Shown here: positions 15,202 to 23,734 of the stretch, in pieces
How the letters are laid out: every line of letters begins with the position of its first letter
Numbering within the stretch: position 1 is the first letter of the stretch
Assembly: GCA_002724675.1 (NCBI GenBank)
Contig: PBPL01000176.1
Coordinates: forward strand, 1-35,235
Direction of reading: 5' to 3'
Length of the DNA stretch: 35,235 bases
Origin: Deltaproteobacteria bacterium
Lineage (GTDB): Bacteria > Myxococcota_A > UBA796 > UBA9615
Translations under genes and position numbers: made by a program
Notes under the pieces: generated by a model
The model's input: the letters and a program-made list of their open reading frames with translations, nothing else
Database searches by the model: none
What the model was told of the DNA's origin: nothing

Positions 15202-16932
15202 ATGCAAGCCCCATCCCCCCCGTTGTCTGCCTGGCTGCCTCTGGTCTGGTCCGTCGTGGTCCTCTGCGCTTGCGGGGCGCCGGCGGACGACGACGACAGC
15301 GCTTCTTGCTGTGAGGACTCAGGCGTAGTCCCCGAGCAGCGTGAGGTTGGTGTGGAGTCCTCGGACGTTGTGGTGTGTTCGGACCCGGGCGCTCGAGCAC
15401 TGGGGCCCATGTATTCGGCTCAGGCAGGTCCCGACTTCGAGCAGCAGCAGGGATGGACGCCCACAGCTGAGGATCTGCCCTCCGGGCTCGCTGTAGCTGA
15501 CTTCGATGGCGACGGGCGGGCCGATGTGTTTTGGCCTACAGGGCTGTTTCTGACCCAGGAGGACGGGACCCTCTCCAACGTCACGTCGAGTCACCTGGCT
15601 GACTTCGGTTACGACATCGAGGGGTTGAGCGCAGCGGACTACGACGGTGACGGCGACCACGACGTGCTGGCGACGGGATTCAATGGCTTTCGGCTGTTGG
15701 AGAATGATGGCAGCGGCGTGTTTACCAACGTCACTGCGTCTGCGGGGTTAGATGCAGCGCCTTTGAACACTGGTACCAGTGCCTGGGCGGACTACGATCT
15801 CGATGGTGACCTGGATCTGGCGGTGATGGTCTTGGAGTCGCTGGATCCCGAAGGCGAGAGCCTGGAGGCGATCATCGAGGGCACGATGCCCGCTGGACTG
15901 GAGAGCCGTCTCTACGAGAATCAGGGGGATGGGACCTTTGTCCATCGAGTGGACCTCCTGCCTCCCGCGGCGAATCAGGGCTACACCTGCGCTGGCGGCT
16001 GGCATGACGTGGATGCTGACGGGCGGCTCGATCTCTATCTCGTCAATGACTTTGGGCCTCAGGTGCAAGGCAACCGATTGCTGAGGAATACGGAGGATGG
16101 TTTCACGGATGTCAGCCAGTCTCTGGCACTGGATGTGGAGATCTACGGGATGGGCCTGGGTATGGGCGACCTCAATGGTGATGGGGTTCCCGACTTCTTG
16201 GCGACCAGCTGGGAAGACATCGCGCTGTTGGAGAGCAGTGTAGACGGCACTTGGTATCGGTCGGAGCTGGCACGCGGTGTGGTGCTAGGACCCGATCAGC
16301 ATGCCTCCTGGGGCGCACACCTGGTGGACATGGACAACGATACGGATCTGGATGCTCTGGTGGCATTCGGGAACCTGCCCGATCACGGCGCCGAAGAGAG
16401 CCAGCAGATTGAAGAGGGCCTGGGGCTCGTGAACACCCCTGGCCAGCCCGATGCCCTGTTCATTCAGCGGGAGGATGGGGGCTTCTTCGATAGCGCCTCT
16501 TCGTGGAACCTCGATGATGATCGGGATGGCTACAGCATCGTGCCGGTTGATCTCAACGGTGACGGTTGGCTCGATGCGGTGAAGTCCGATCGGATCTGGC
16601 TGAGTCGGTGCGGAGATGCCTCTTGGATTCGAGTCGTACTCTGGGGGCCGTCGCCCAATCACTTCGCTGTGGGGGCTCGTGTCACTGTCGAGGCTGATGG
16701 CCGGAGCCAACATCGCTGGGTGGTCGCCGGTAGTACCGGTCACGGAAGCTCTATGCCTCCGGAGGCTCACTTTGGCCTGGCTACTGCGGAGCGAGTCGAC
16801 CGAATCACCGTGACCTGGCCTGATGGCGCGGTGAGTGTGGTCGAGGGCCTAGAAGCTCGGCGAGTGGTGCGTCTTGTTCGAGAAGACGCGAGCCTAGAGC
16901 CGCCTCCGCTGCCGCTGCCCAGCTTGTTTTGA
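15202..16932 (+). CDS. FG-GAP/VCBS beta-propeller lipoprotein with ASPIC/UnbV domain
   Basis: The frame extends upstream, but ATG 15202 gives a proper signal peptide ending in VVVLCAC (Cys24), followed by an acidic DDDDSA stretch; the product has 576 residues. Seven blade motifs can be read: DFDGDGRAD, DYDGDGDHD, DYDLDGDLD, DVDADGRLD, DLNGDGVPD, DMDNDTDLD and DLNGDGWLD. The C-terminal ~90 residues form an ASPIC/UnbV domain (AHFGLATAERVDRITVTWPDG). It is more distant from the two other propellers in the window than they are from each other, and it lacks the Cys/Asp cassette except for a short acidic CCEDSG segment. It is divergent from the six-cysteine lipoprotein gene. An exported, calcium-binding role is inferred from the family. 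Confidence 0.88.
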   Translation: MQAPSPPLSAWLPLVWSVVVLCACGAPADDDDSASCCEDSGVVPEQREVGVESSDVVVCSDPGARALGPMYSAQAGPDFEQQQGWTPTAEDLPSGLAVADFDGDGRADVFWPTGLFLTQEDGTLSNVTSSHLADFGYDIEGLSAADYDGDGDHDVLATGFNGFRLLENDGSGVFTNVTASAGLDAAPLNTGTSAWADYDLDGDLDLAVMVLESLDPEGESLEAIIEGTMPAGLESRLYENQGDGTFVHRVDLLPPAANQGYTCAGGWHDVDADGRLDLYLVNDFGPQVQGNRLLRNTEDGFTDVSQSLALDVEIYGMGLGMGDLNGDGVPDFLATSWEDIALLESSVDGTWYRSELARGVVLGPDQHASWGAHLVDMDNDTDLDALVAFGNLPDHGAEESQQIEEGLGLVNTPGQPDALFIQREDGGFFDSASSWNLDDDRDGYSIVPVDLNGDGWLDAVKSDRIWLSRCGDASWIRVVLWGPSPNHFAVGARVTVEADGRSQHRWVVAGSTGHGSSMPPEAHFGLATAERVDRITVTWPDGAVSVVEGLEARRVVRLVREDASLEPPPLPLPSLF

Positions 16933-17010
16933 CGGGGGGCTGGCCTGGTCTTTCATCGGTTTGCTTAGGCTCGTTGGGCTGGCGTTGGGTTTGCGCGGCC
17001 AAGATCCCCC

Positions 17011-19479
17011 GTGCAGACTGCTCTTGAGGTGGTCGTCCTTGGAATACTGAGCATCGTTCTCGGTTGGATCTGGACCCAGTATCTGCCCGGGTACTTCTTG
17101 AGCCGGGCGCTGGTTCCTGGGTTGCAGGGCTACGCGCGCCATGGGCTGGCGCTTGTGTGCGGCTTCTCCACGGTTCCGCTGGTCATCTTCCTGGCCACTG
17201 TCTGGCTGGAAATCCCCATGGATGCCCCGGTGATTCTCGGTGCGGCGACGGTAATCAATGCCGTGGGGTTTGCGACTGTCGTCCGTGGTGCCGGTGGCCT
17301 TCGATCCTCCCGTGGCTTGTTCCCCGACATTCAGTGGACCGAGGTGGCGACACTCGCTGTTGCGTGGCTCGTGATTGCTCTCTACATCCTCTTTGGCTTG
17401 CGCTCGTTGGATGGTGGCGACGTCTTCTCGACCGTGCACCACTGCTTGTACGTCATCGTGATGCACACCATCGGCAACGACGCGACTCATTCGCTCCCTC
17501 TCTACGACGGGATTTCGGACCAGCCTATCCATTATCTGGTCCAGCATCCGACGGTGAACTTCAATGGTCTGGCTTCACTCTTTTATGAGCAGAGATTGGG
17601 CAATGCTCCGATCCTAGCACCCGCTGTAGCCCTCTTTGGCACTGCTGGCTGGTACCTGACGACAGTCTCGGCCTCTCTGATTGTGGGGCTGTGCACGTGG
17701 TTGGCGGCTCGGGAGTTGGGCGCTCGTCCAGCGGCCGCAACGTTTTCAGCTGCTCTGTTCGTCTACGGCACCCATGTCTTCCTGGCGTACTTCGTCAACG
17801 AAAACCTGTACGCAGTGGCTTTGGTTGCTTTCCTCTTGTGGCTCGCTCTGCGCTCCCGAATGGAGTGGGGTGTGGTCGTGTTGGTCGGGATCACTGCCGG
17901 GCATCTCGTGGGGGTCCGCTACACCTCGTCCCTGTTTTGGCCGGCGATTGCCGCTTCAGTCTTTTGGCAGCAGGGACACACCCGAGACCGGTTCTTGCGC
18001 TTCGGGGTGGCGTTTGCGCTGGCGCTCGCAGCCGTCGCGCCGTGGCTCTATGTGAACTACATCATGTTGGGTCACCCCATCGATCATCCGAAGATTCACG
18101 AGGAGTCGACGGGTCGAGTGGCCATGAACACCTTCCTCGGGGTGAGCTTCTCGTTCCGGCCGCTGAACTGGCCGTTCACTGATGCCATCGTTCGCACAGC
18201 ATGGAACCCCCTGCCGTCGTTCCTGTGGATCCCGCTTTGGGTGGGTGTGTGTTTCGGTCAGCTTGCGCTTGCTCTGAGCCTGTTGGGTGCGCGCGATGTC
18301 TTGCGACAACGTCGTGCGCTGTTCCTCTTGTTGCTGTTTGCCGTTCCCCATTGCTTCGCCATGGGCCTGCTCGAGTGGTTGGATTGGGAGCAGGTGACCT
18401 ATGCTGTTCCCGGTCTTGTGCCACTGGCAGTCCTCTGGGCCGTGGGGCTCGAGGGTGTCCTGGACCCGAGCCGGGGGCGGAAGCAGGCCATGCTCTGTCT
18501 GGTGCTTCTCCTCGGCATTGGTGGGCTCAGTCGAGCCGGCCGGAGTCTGGAGTTTCCGGTGGACACGCGGCTTCTGGAGCCTGAGCACTGGCAAGACCCC
18601 CCGCCTATGGATGCGGGCACCAAGTCCGTTGGCGACCGCCTCATGTCCCTTTCGGTCTTCCCGCCCAGGCCGATTTTTCGGACCACTTTTGCCCGTTCTG
18701 CTTTGGGTTCTTTTGCCCATGCAGGTCTCCAGCCAGCGCTCCCGCTGGTGGGTGATCTACCGGCATATCCCAGCGGTCAGGTAGCTCTTCTTGCTGGCTA
18801 CGCTGCCGAGGAGGCTTCTCGGTATCGATTCGCAATGGAGGGGGGTGATCTGCGGAAACCCGACGAACCAATTCGTACCAGTCTCGGTCTGCACCTGGTG
18901 TCGCTCCAGTTGCCGGCTGAATCAGTCGAAGTGTCCATCTTGTGGCGCCAGGGGTCTTACGACATCAACATCGTGCCGGTCGGGGAGTCGGTTGGCTTGA
19001 AGGACTTCTCGTTCTGGCTGCACCCCTGGTACCCGCCTACTCGAATTATTCGCGTGAAGCAGGGGGGCGAGGCGATTCCGAGCCTGCGAGTCTTGGAGTA
19101 TGGCGGCTCTCGTGACGAAGGAGAGAGACGGTACATGGTGACCAACTATCCAGAAGACCGGCTGGATGTGGTGACTCTGCCGTATCGGGTCGAGCCTGGG
19201 GATGAGCCCGTGTACTGTGGGCTGTTTCTCTTCAGCTACGGGGTCGAGCCAGATCGCATTGAGACCCTGGTGCTCTCAGGTGGCCATGATCAGAGCTGGG
19301 ATGGGAGCCTGACTGGCACCATTACGCTTCCGCAAAACATACTGGCAGACAAGCTCGTGCTATTTGCTGAGCCGTACTGCAGTGACCACGTGCCTCAATA
19401 TGGAGATCGCTACTCTGTGATCGAGGGCCCCTTCGTGGATGGGCAGTTGCTGGAGTTTCGGTTGGACCGACACTGGTGA
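17011..19479 (+). CDS. Large multi-pass membrane protein, GT-C-like layout, first of a tandem pair
   Basis: The GTG-started 822-residue protein has roughly a dozen hydrophobic segments in the first ~520 residues, then a ~290-residue soluble C-terminal part. Motifs shared with the next gene product include QYLPGY, ARHGLAL, HCLYVI, a loop around D-x-GDV after the third or fourth helix, FEQR/YEQR-LGN, GHLVGVR, LAVAPWLY-like, HPKI, PLNWPFTD, WNPxPxFLW, EQVTYxxPGLVP, and C-terminal YC-x-x-HVPQYGD. The arrangement (acidic first loop, many helices, soluble tail) resembles GT-C glycosyltransferases that use lipid-linked sugars, but I cannot assign a family or confirm catalytic residues. Transfer to a lipid or exported protein is only a guess. 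It is translationally coupled to its paralogue (GTGATG overlap). Confidence 0.8.
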   Translation: MQTALEVVVLGILSIVLGWIWTQYLPGYFLSRALVPGLQGYARHGLALVCGFSTVPLVIFLATVWLEIPMDAPVILGAATVINAVGFATVVRGAGGLRSSRGLFPDIQWTEVATLAVAWLVIALYILFGLRSLDGGDVFSTVHHCLYVIVMHTIGNDATHSLPLYDGISDQPIHYLVQHPTVNFNGLASLFYEQRLGNAPILAPAVALFGTAGWYLTTVSASLIVGLCTWLAARELGARPAAATFSAALFVYGTHVFLAYFVNENLYAVALVAFLLWLALRSRMEWGVVVLVGITAGHLVGVRYTSSLFWPAIAASVFWQQGHTRDRFLRFGVAFALALAAVAPWLYVNYIMLGHPIDHPKIHEESTGRVAMNTFLGVSFSFRPLNWPFTDAIVRTAWNPLPSFLWIPLWVGVCFGQLALALSLLGARDVLRQRRALFLLLLFAVPHCFAMGLLEWLDWEQVTYAVPGLVPLAVLWAVGLEGVLDPSRGRKQAMLCLVLLLGIGGLSRAGRSLEFPVDTRLLEPEHWQDPPPMDAGTKSVGDRLMSLSVFPPRPIFRTTFARSALGSFAHAGLQPALPLVGDLPAYPSGQVALLAGYAAEEASRYRFAMEGGDLRKPDEPIRTSLGLHLVSLQLPAESVEVSILWRQGSYDINIVPVGESVGLKDFSFWLHPWYPPTRIIRVKQGGEAIPSLRVLEYGGSRDEGERRYMVTNYPEDRLDVVTLPYRVEPGDEPVYCGLFLFSYGVEPDRIETLVLSGGHDQSWDGSLTGTITLPQNILADKLVLFAEPYCSDHVPQYGDRYSVIEGPFVDGQLLEFRLDRHW

Positions 19480-21908
19480 TGCTGGGGCTTGCAGGTTTGG
19501 TCGCAGCGGCCTGTACCTGGCTATGGGTGCAGTACCTGCCTGGCTATGTCATCAGTCGATTGCTCGTGCCCGATGCTCGGGGCCTGGCTCGTCACGGTCT
19601 GGCTCTCCTTGTGGGCTTCTCGGTTGTTCCCCTGGGGCTGTTTCTGCTTGGAGCGTTGGTGGCCCAGGCCCTCAGCTCGACCTTCCTCTGGGTCTCAGCT
19701 TCGGTCATCAATCTGGCGGGGCTCGGGCTGGTGTTCCGAGAGGGGGGACGCCCCTTCTCTGACCTGGGGCGTCGCGATTGCCTTCAGGTCGTCGCGGTGG
19801 GGTTTTCTAGCGCCCTGTTCATCCTCCTGGGGATTCGGGGGATCGACGCAGGAGATGTGCTGACTACGATTCAGCATTGTCTCTATGTCATCGCGCTCCA
19901 TGGGATCCAGAGCCATCCCAGTGAGTCACTCGCTCTGTACGACCAGATGACCGATGACTTCATGCACTTCTTGATTCATCACGACTCGGCCCACCTGTCG
20001 GGGCTGAGTCAGTTGTTGTTCGAGCAGAGAATCGGAAATGTGCCGCTGTTGTCGCCTCCTGTGGCTCTGTACGGAATGAGTGGCTGGTTGATTGCGACGG
20101 TGCACGCAACGGTTGTGACGGCGGTCTGTAGCTATCTGGCGATTCGTGCGGCAGGGGCTGCGCCTTGGTCGGCTAGCGTGGCGGCGGGCCTCCTGGTCTG
20201 GGCCGGACACGTCCTCTGTGCCTACTTCCTGAATGAGAACTACTTCGCGCTGGCGATGGTCTCCTTCCTCATCTGGGCCGCTTTGAGAGAGAGCTGGTCG
20301 GTCGGATGGTTGGTGCTCTGCGGTCTGGTGGCCGGCCATTTGGTGGGAGTGCGTCATACGTCTGTGCTCTTCTTGCCAGGGCTTCTCCTGGCCATCCTCT
20401 GGGCTTCTGGCTCCTGGGGCTTACGCGTACGCCGACTAGCGCTGGCTCTAGCCTGTGCCTCGCTGGCAGTGGCACCGTGGCTCTACATCAACACGGTCAT
20501 GCTGGGGAGCCCGGTCACGCACCCGAAGATTCAGCCAGACTCCGATGGGCGGGTGGTCGAGAATGTGTTCTTCGGCTTTCAGTTCTTGTTCAAGCCCCTC
20601 AATTGGCCGTTCACCGACCGGATTGTGCGTACTGTCTGGAACCCTTTTCCCACCTTCTTGTGGTTGCCGTTGTTGGTGACTCGCGCTTTTGGTCAGGTGA
20701 CGACAGCCATAGGGGTCCTCGGTGTTGGACGGGCTGTGGGCAACCGACGCCTTGTTGCCTTGCTGGCTTTGTTCGCGCTGCCCCATTGGCTTGCGCTGTC
20801 GCTGCTCGAGGGGATGGACTGGGAGCAGGTCTCTTACGTCACCCCTGGGCTTGTTCCCTTTGTCGTCCTGGTTGCGTTTGGGCTGGAGAGTCTTGTTGCA
20901 CGGCGTCGGGTTCTCGTTGGTCTAGTCCTCGCTGCAGTCATCGCTCTGGTTTCCATTCTCCTTCGGGGGGTTGAGTTGCCGACGGATCCGAGGACTCGGG
21001 GGCCTCTGGCCGCTGGTGCGTCGTCAGAGATGGACCCGGGCACGCGCTCTGTTGGCGAGCGCTTGACGGGCTTTGCCCCGCTGCCCCAACAGCCGCACTG
21101 GCGTCTCGATGGCTTGGCGAGAGATTGGATGAGTCTTGGGGCGGTAGCTCGTTCGGCGGCGGTGCCGGTCAGCGAGCAGTCTGGTCTTCCGATCTATCCG
21201 AGCGGTCGAGCAGTCATGCTCTCGGCGTACTACAAGGGAACGGTACGGAGCTATGACTTTGAGGTGGCAGCAGGTCCCCTGCGAACGGCTGCCGACCCCG
21301 TGCGAACGGCAGTGTGGCTTCATACCGTGACGCTGCGGCTCAAGGCCGAGAGACTCCAGGTGCACGTGGAGCGCCATCGCACTCGCTACGATGTGGAGCT
21401 AGTCCGAGTCGGCGAGTCAGAGGAGTATCGGGACTTTACGTTTTGGCTCAATCCATGGGATCCCCCGATTCGGACCATGCAGGTCCAGCTCGACGGCCAG
21501 CGTATGGAGGAGCTTCGGATTCTCACCTATGGGGGAGAGCTTGAGTATGGAGAGCGACTGCACATCCTCACCAACTACGGTGAGGACGTCATTGATGTTG
21601 TCGACGTTCCGTTTGTGGTGAACAACGCCCAGGAGGGCGGGTGTGGGCTTTGGGTCTTCTTATCCGGGGTGGATGGCTCGCGCATTGAGACCCTCTCCCC
21701 GGGAGGTGCCTTTGACATGAAGTGGGGTGGAGAGACGCGGGGCGTTCTGAGGCTTCCTCGCAATATGCTGTCCGAACGCGTCGTGCTCTCGAGCGATCCT
21801 TACTGTGGGGAGCATGTGCCCCAGTATGGAGACTGGTTCGGCATTGCCGAGGGGGCGCCGTTTGGACCCAATCGACCGATTCGAATTGACCTCGATCAAA
21901 CCTGGTAG
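19476..21908 (+). CDS. Large multi-pass membrane protein, second of a tandem paralogous pair
   Basis: The start is GTG 19476 or the next codon ATG 19479; both overlap the TGA of the preceding gene, so reinitiation is likely. The 810-residue product aligns with its neighbour along the whole length: QYLPGYVISRLLVP, RHGLALLVGF, RGIDAGDVLTTIQHCLYVI, FEQRIGN, GHLVGVRHTSVLF, PLNWPFTDRIVRTVWNP, and YCGEHVPQYGDWF near the end. Hydrophobic segments fill the first ~510 residues and a soluble region follows, probably periplasmic. Both paralogues keep the same loops, so both are likely active, perhaps on different substrates or as a heterodimer. The fold is tentatively GT-C-like; no reaction can be assigned. 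No clear terminator follows. Confidence 0.8.
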   Translation: MMLGLAGLVAAACTWLWVQYLPGYVISRLLVPDARGLARHGLALLVGFSVVPLGLFLLGALVAQALSSTFLWVSASVINLAGLGLVFREGGRPFSDLGRRDCLQVVAVGFSSALFILLGIRGIDAGDVLTTIQHCLYVIALHGIQSHPSESLALYDQMTDDFMHFLIHHDSAHLSGLSQLLFEQRIGNVPLLSPPVALYGMSGWLIATVHATVVTAVCSYLAIRAAGAAPWSASVAAGLLVWAGHVLCAYFLNENYFALAMVSFLIWAALRESWSVGWLVLCGLVAGHLVGVRHTSVLFLPGLLLAILWASGSWGLRVRRLALALACASLAVAPWLYINTVMLGSPVTHPKIQPDSDGRVVENVFFGFQFLFKPLNWPFTDRIVRTVWNPFPTFLWLPLLVTRAFGQVTTAIGVLGVGRAVGNRRLVALLALFALPHWLALSLLEGMDWEQVSYVTPGLVPFVVLVAFGLESLVARRRVLVGLVLAAVIALVSILLRGVELPTDPRTRGPLAAGASSEMDPGTRSVGERLTGFAPLPQQPHWRLDGLARDWMSLGAVARSAAVPVSEQSGLPIYPSGRAVMLSAYYKGTVRSYDFEVAAGPLRTAADPVRTAVWLHTVTLRLKAERLQVHVERHRTRYDVELVRVGESEEYRDFTFWLNPWDPPIRTMQVQLDGQRMEELRILTYGGELEYGERLHILTNYGEDVIDVVDVPFVVNNAQEGGCGLWVFLSGVDGSRIETLSPGGAFDMKWGGETRGVLRLPRNMLSERVVLSSDPYCGEHVPQYGDWFGIAEGAPFGPNRPIRIDLDQTW

Positions 21909-22027
21909 CGTCCTGAAACACCCTCCTGGGTGGGTGACCTCCAGCTCAGAGCCTTTGGGTGTGGACCCTGTACAGAGCCCTCCGTGCTGACTGATAGACT
22001 GATTGCTTGCCAAAGGAGGACAGTCCT

Positions 22028-23680
22028 TTGTTGGACCTATTGGCTGTTCACAGCGCCGATCTGATTGAAGTGGTGGGGTCGGATCATCTCCGCAGCTGGG
22101 TCAGCCCTTCAGTGCAGCACCTGCTGGGATATGACCCAGAAGAGTTGATTGGATCCTCGGTGTTGAGTCGCGTTCTCCCCGAGGATCGAGCGGTTCTCGA
22201 AGAGCTACTTCAGCGTTGTGCAGATGACCCGAACGAACCCGTGCGGGCAGAGTACCGACTGACTACACAGAGCGGTCGGTCCATCTTTGTGGATGTGGTC
22301 GCGCGGAACCTGCTGGGCAACGAGTCCGTCGCCGGGATGGTTCTGACGAGCCGCGACATCACCGAGCGTGTGCAGCGCGAACGCAAGATGTTCGATGCTG
22401 TGACGGGTCTCCCCAACCGAGTTGTGTTCCTGGATCGCCTGGACGCGGCCCTGCGCAGGGCTAGCAATGACCCCAACTACCTCCTCGCGGTGCTGTCGTT
22501 GGATCTGGATCGCTTCAAGGTTGTGAACGAGGGCCTGGGGCACGATGCTGGAGACCTCTTGCTTCATGCTGTGGCTCGTCGTCTCGAGAGTTGCATGGGG
22601 CCACGGGATACGCTGGCACACCCGGGAGGCGACGAGTTCTCGATGTTGTTCGAGGATCTCAGTGATCCCGACGATAGCCGCAAGCTGGCAGATGACATTC
22701 ATCAGGCGCTATCCGAACCATTTCGGATCGCCGAGAGTGAGATCTACACGACAGCCAGCATCGGCATTTCGACCAATGTGAAAGGCTATGACGAGGCGGC
22801 GCATATGCTTCGAGATGCTGAGACAGCCATGAACCGCGCCAAGAGTGCGGGCCATCGCCACGAGACATTCAGCACGGTGATGCACATTGAAGCGCTGAAG
22901 CAAGTGCAGCTGGACACGGATCTTCGTCGAGCCATCGACCGAGAAGAGTTCTCGGTGCTCTACCAACCCATAGTCTTCCTGAGCAGCGGCGAGCTGGCCG
23001 GCTTTGAGTCTCTGGTCCGTTGGATTCATCCGGAGGAGGGGCTTGTCTCTCCGGCCGAGTTCATTCCAGTTGCGGAGGAGACGGGGCTAATTGCTCCCAT
23101 CGATCGGTGGGTTCTGAACCAATCCTGCGAGGCGGGGGCCGGCTGGCTGGGGGAGTGGCAGGGTCCGAAACCGCTGTGGTTTTCCGTCAACATTTCCAGT
23201 ACGCAGTTCTCCCGGAAGGACTTGGTGGGCTACGTAGAACAAGTCCTTCAGAACTCGGGCATTGAAGCTGGCCAACTCAAACTAGAGATCACGGAGAGCG
23301 CCATCATGGAGTCGCCAGAAGCGGCGCTTGAGAGCCTGCAGGGACTGAGGGGCTTAGGCGTCAGGCTGGCGCTCGATGACTTTGGTACTGGCTACTCTTC
23401 CCTCAGCTACTTGCATCGTTTCCCGTTCGACACCCTGAAGATCGATCAGTCGTTTGTGTCCCGTCTGGGTCAGCCCGATGACCAGATGGGCATTGTTCGA
23501 ACCATCATCGCACTGGCCGACAACATGGGGATGGATGTGGTTGCGGAAGGCATCGAGGACCAAGCGCAGTGGGACATCTTGAGCGAGCTGGGTTGTCTGT
23601 ACGGTCAGGGGTACTACTTTGCACGTCCTCTGGAGCCTAGGGATGCTCTGCAGAGGGTTCGCAAGCCGCGTTTTGAGTGA
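22028..23680 (+). CDS. PAS-GGDEF-EAL cyclic-di-GMP signalling protein
   Basis: I place the start at TTG 22028, seven bases after AAGGAGGA (22013-22020); the longer frame from TTG 22007 would include that ribosome site. The 550-residue protein has no membrane segment. An N-terminal PAS domain (about 1-115, ending TSRDITERVQ) leads to a GGDEF domain (TGLPNR, LDLDRFKVVNEGLGHDAGD, GGDEF intact) and an EAL domain. The RxxD inhibitory site before GGDEF reads GPRD, so product inhibition is probably lost. The EAL signature is ESL (GFESLVRW), but the other phosphodiesterase motifs are present: SVNIS, KLEITESA, LDDFGTGYSSLSYL, KIDQSFV and VVAEGIED. It can therefore be expected to make and/or hydrolyse c-di-GMP, controlled by whatever the PAS domain senses. 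Confidence 0.92.
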   Translation: MLDLLAVHSADLIEVVGSDHLRSWVSPSVQHLLGYDPEELIGSSVLSRVLPEDRAVLEELLQRCADDPNEPVRAEYRLTTQSGRSIFVDVVARNLLGNESVAGMVLTSRDITERVQRERKMFDAVTGLPNRVVFLDRLDAALRRASNDPNYLLAVLSLDLDRFKVVNEGLGHDAGDLLLHAVARRLESCMGPRDTLAHPGGDEFSMLFEDLSDPDDSRKLADDIHQALSEPFRIAESEIYTTASIGISTNVKGYDEAAHMLRDAETAMNRAKSAGHRHETFSTVMHIEALKQVQLDTDLRRAIDREEFSVLYQPIVFLSSGELAGFESLVRWIHPEEGLVSPAEFIPVAEETGLIAPIDRWVLNQSCEAGAGWLGEWQGPKPLWFSVNISSTQFSRKDLVGYVEQVLQNSGIEAGQLKLEITESAIMESPEAALESLQGLRGLGVRLALDDFGTGYSSLSYLHRFPFDTLKIDQSFVSRLGQPDDQMGIVRTIIALADNMGMDVVAEGIEDQAQWDILSELGCLYGQGYYFARPLEPRDALQRVRKPRFE

Positions 23681-23704
23681 GTTGGCCCCTGTGACGGTCT
23701 GACT

Positions 23705-23725
23705 CCACGATGAGACGTTTCGTGG
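23705..23725. terminator. Hairpin between convergent genes, possible bidirectional terminator
   Basis: CCACGA (23705-23710) pairs perfectly with TCGTGG (23720-23725) across a nine-base loop, in the 54-base gap between the ends of the c-di-GMP gene and the Fe-S protein gene. No T-run follows on either strand, so terminator function is only suggested by position. Confidence 0.3.
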
Positions 23726-23734
23726 CACCTGGCC

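Noticed and set aside
21919-21932. CACCC-TCCT-GGGTG hairpin after the tandem membrane genes
   Set aside because: Only five pairs and no T-run follow; too weak to call a terminator.
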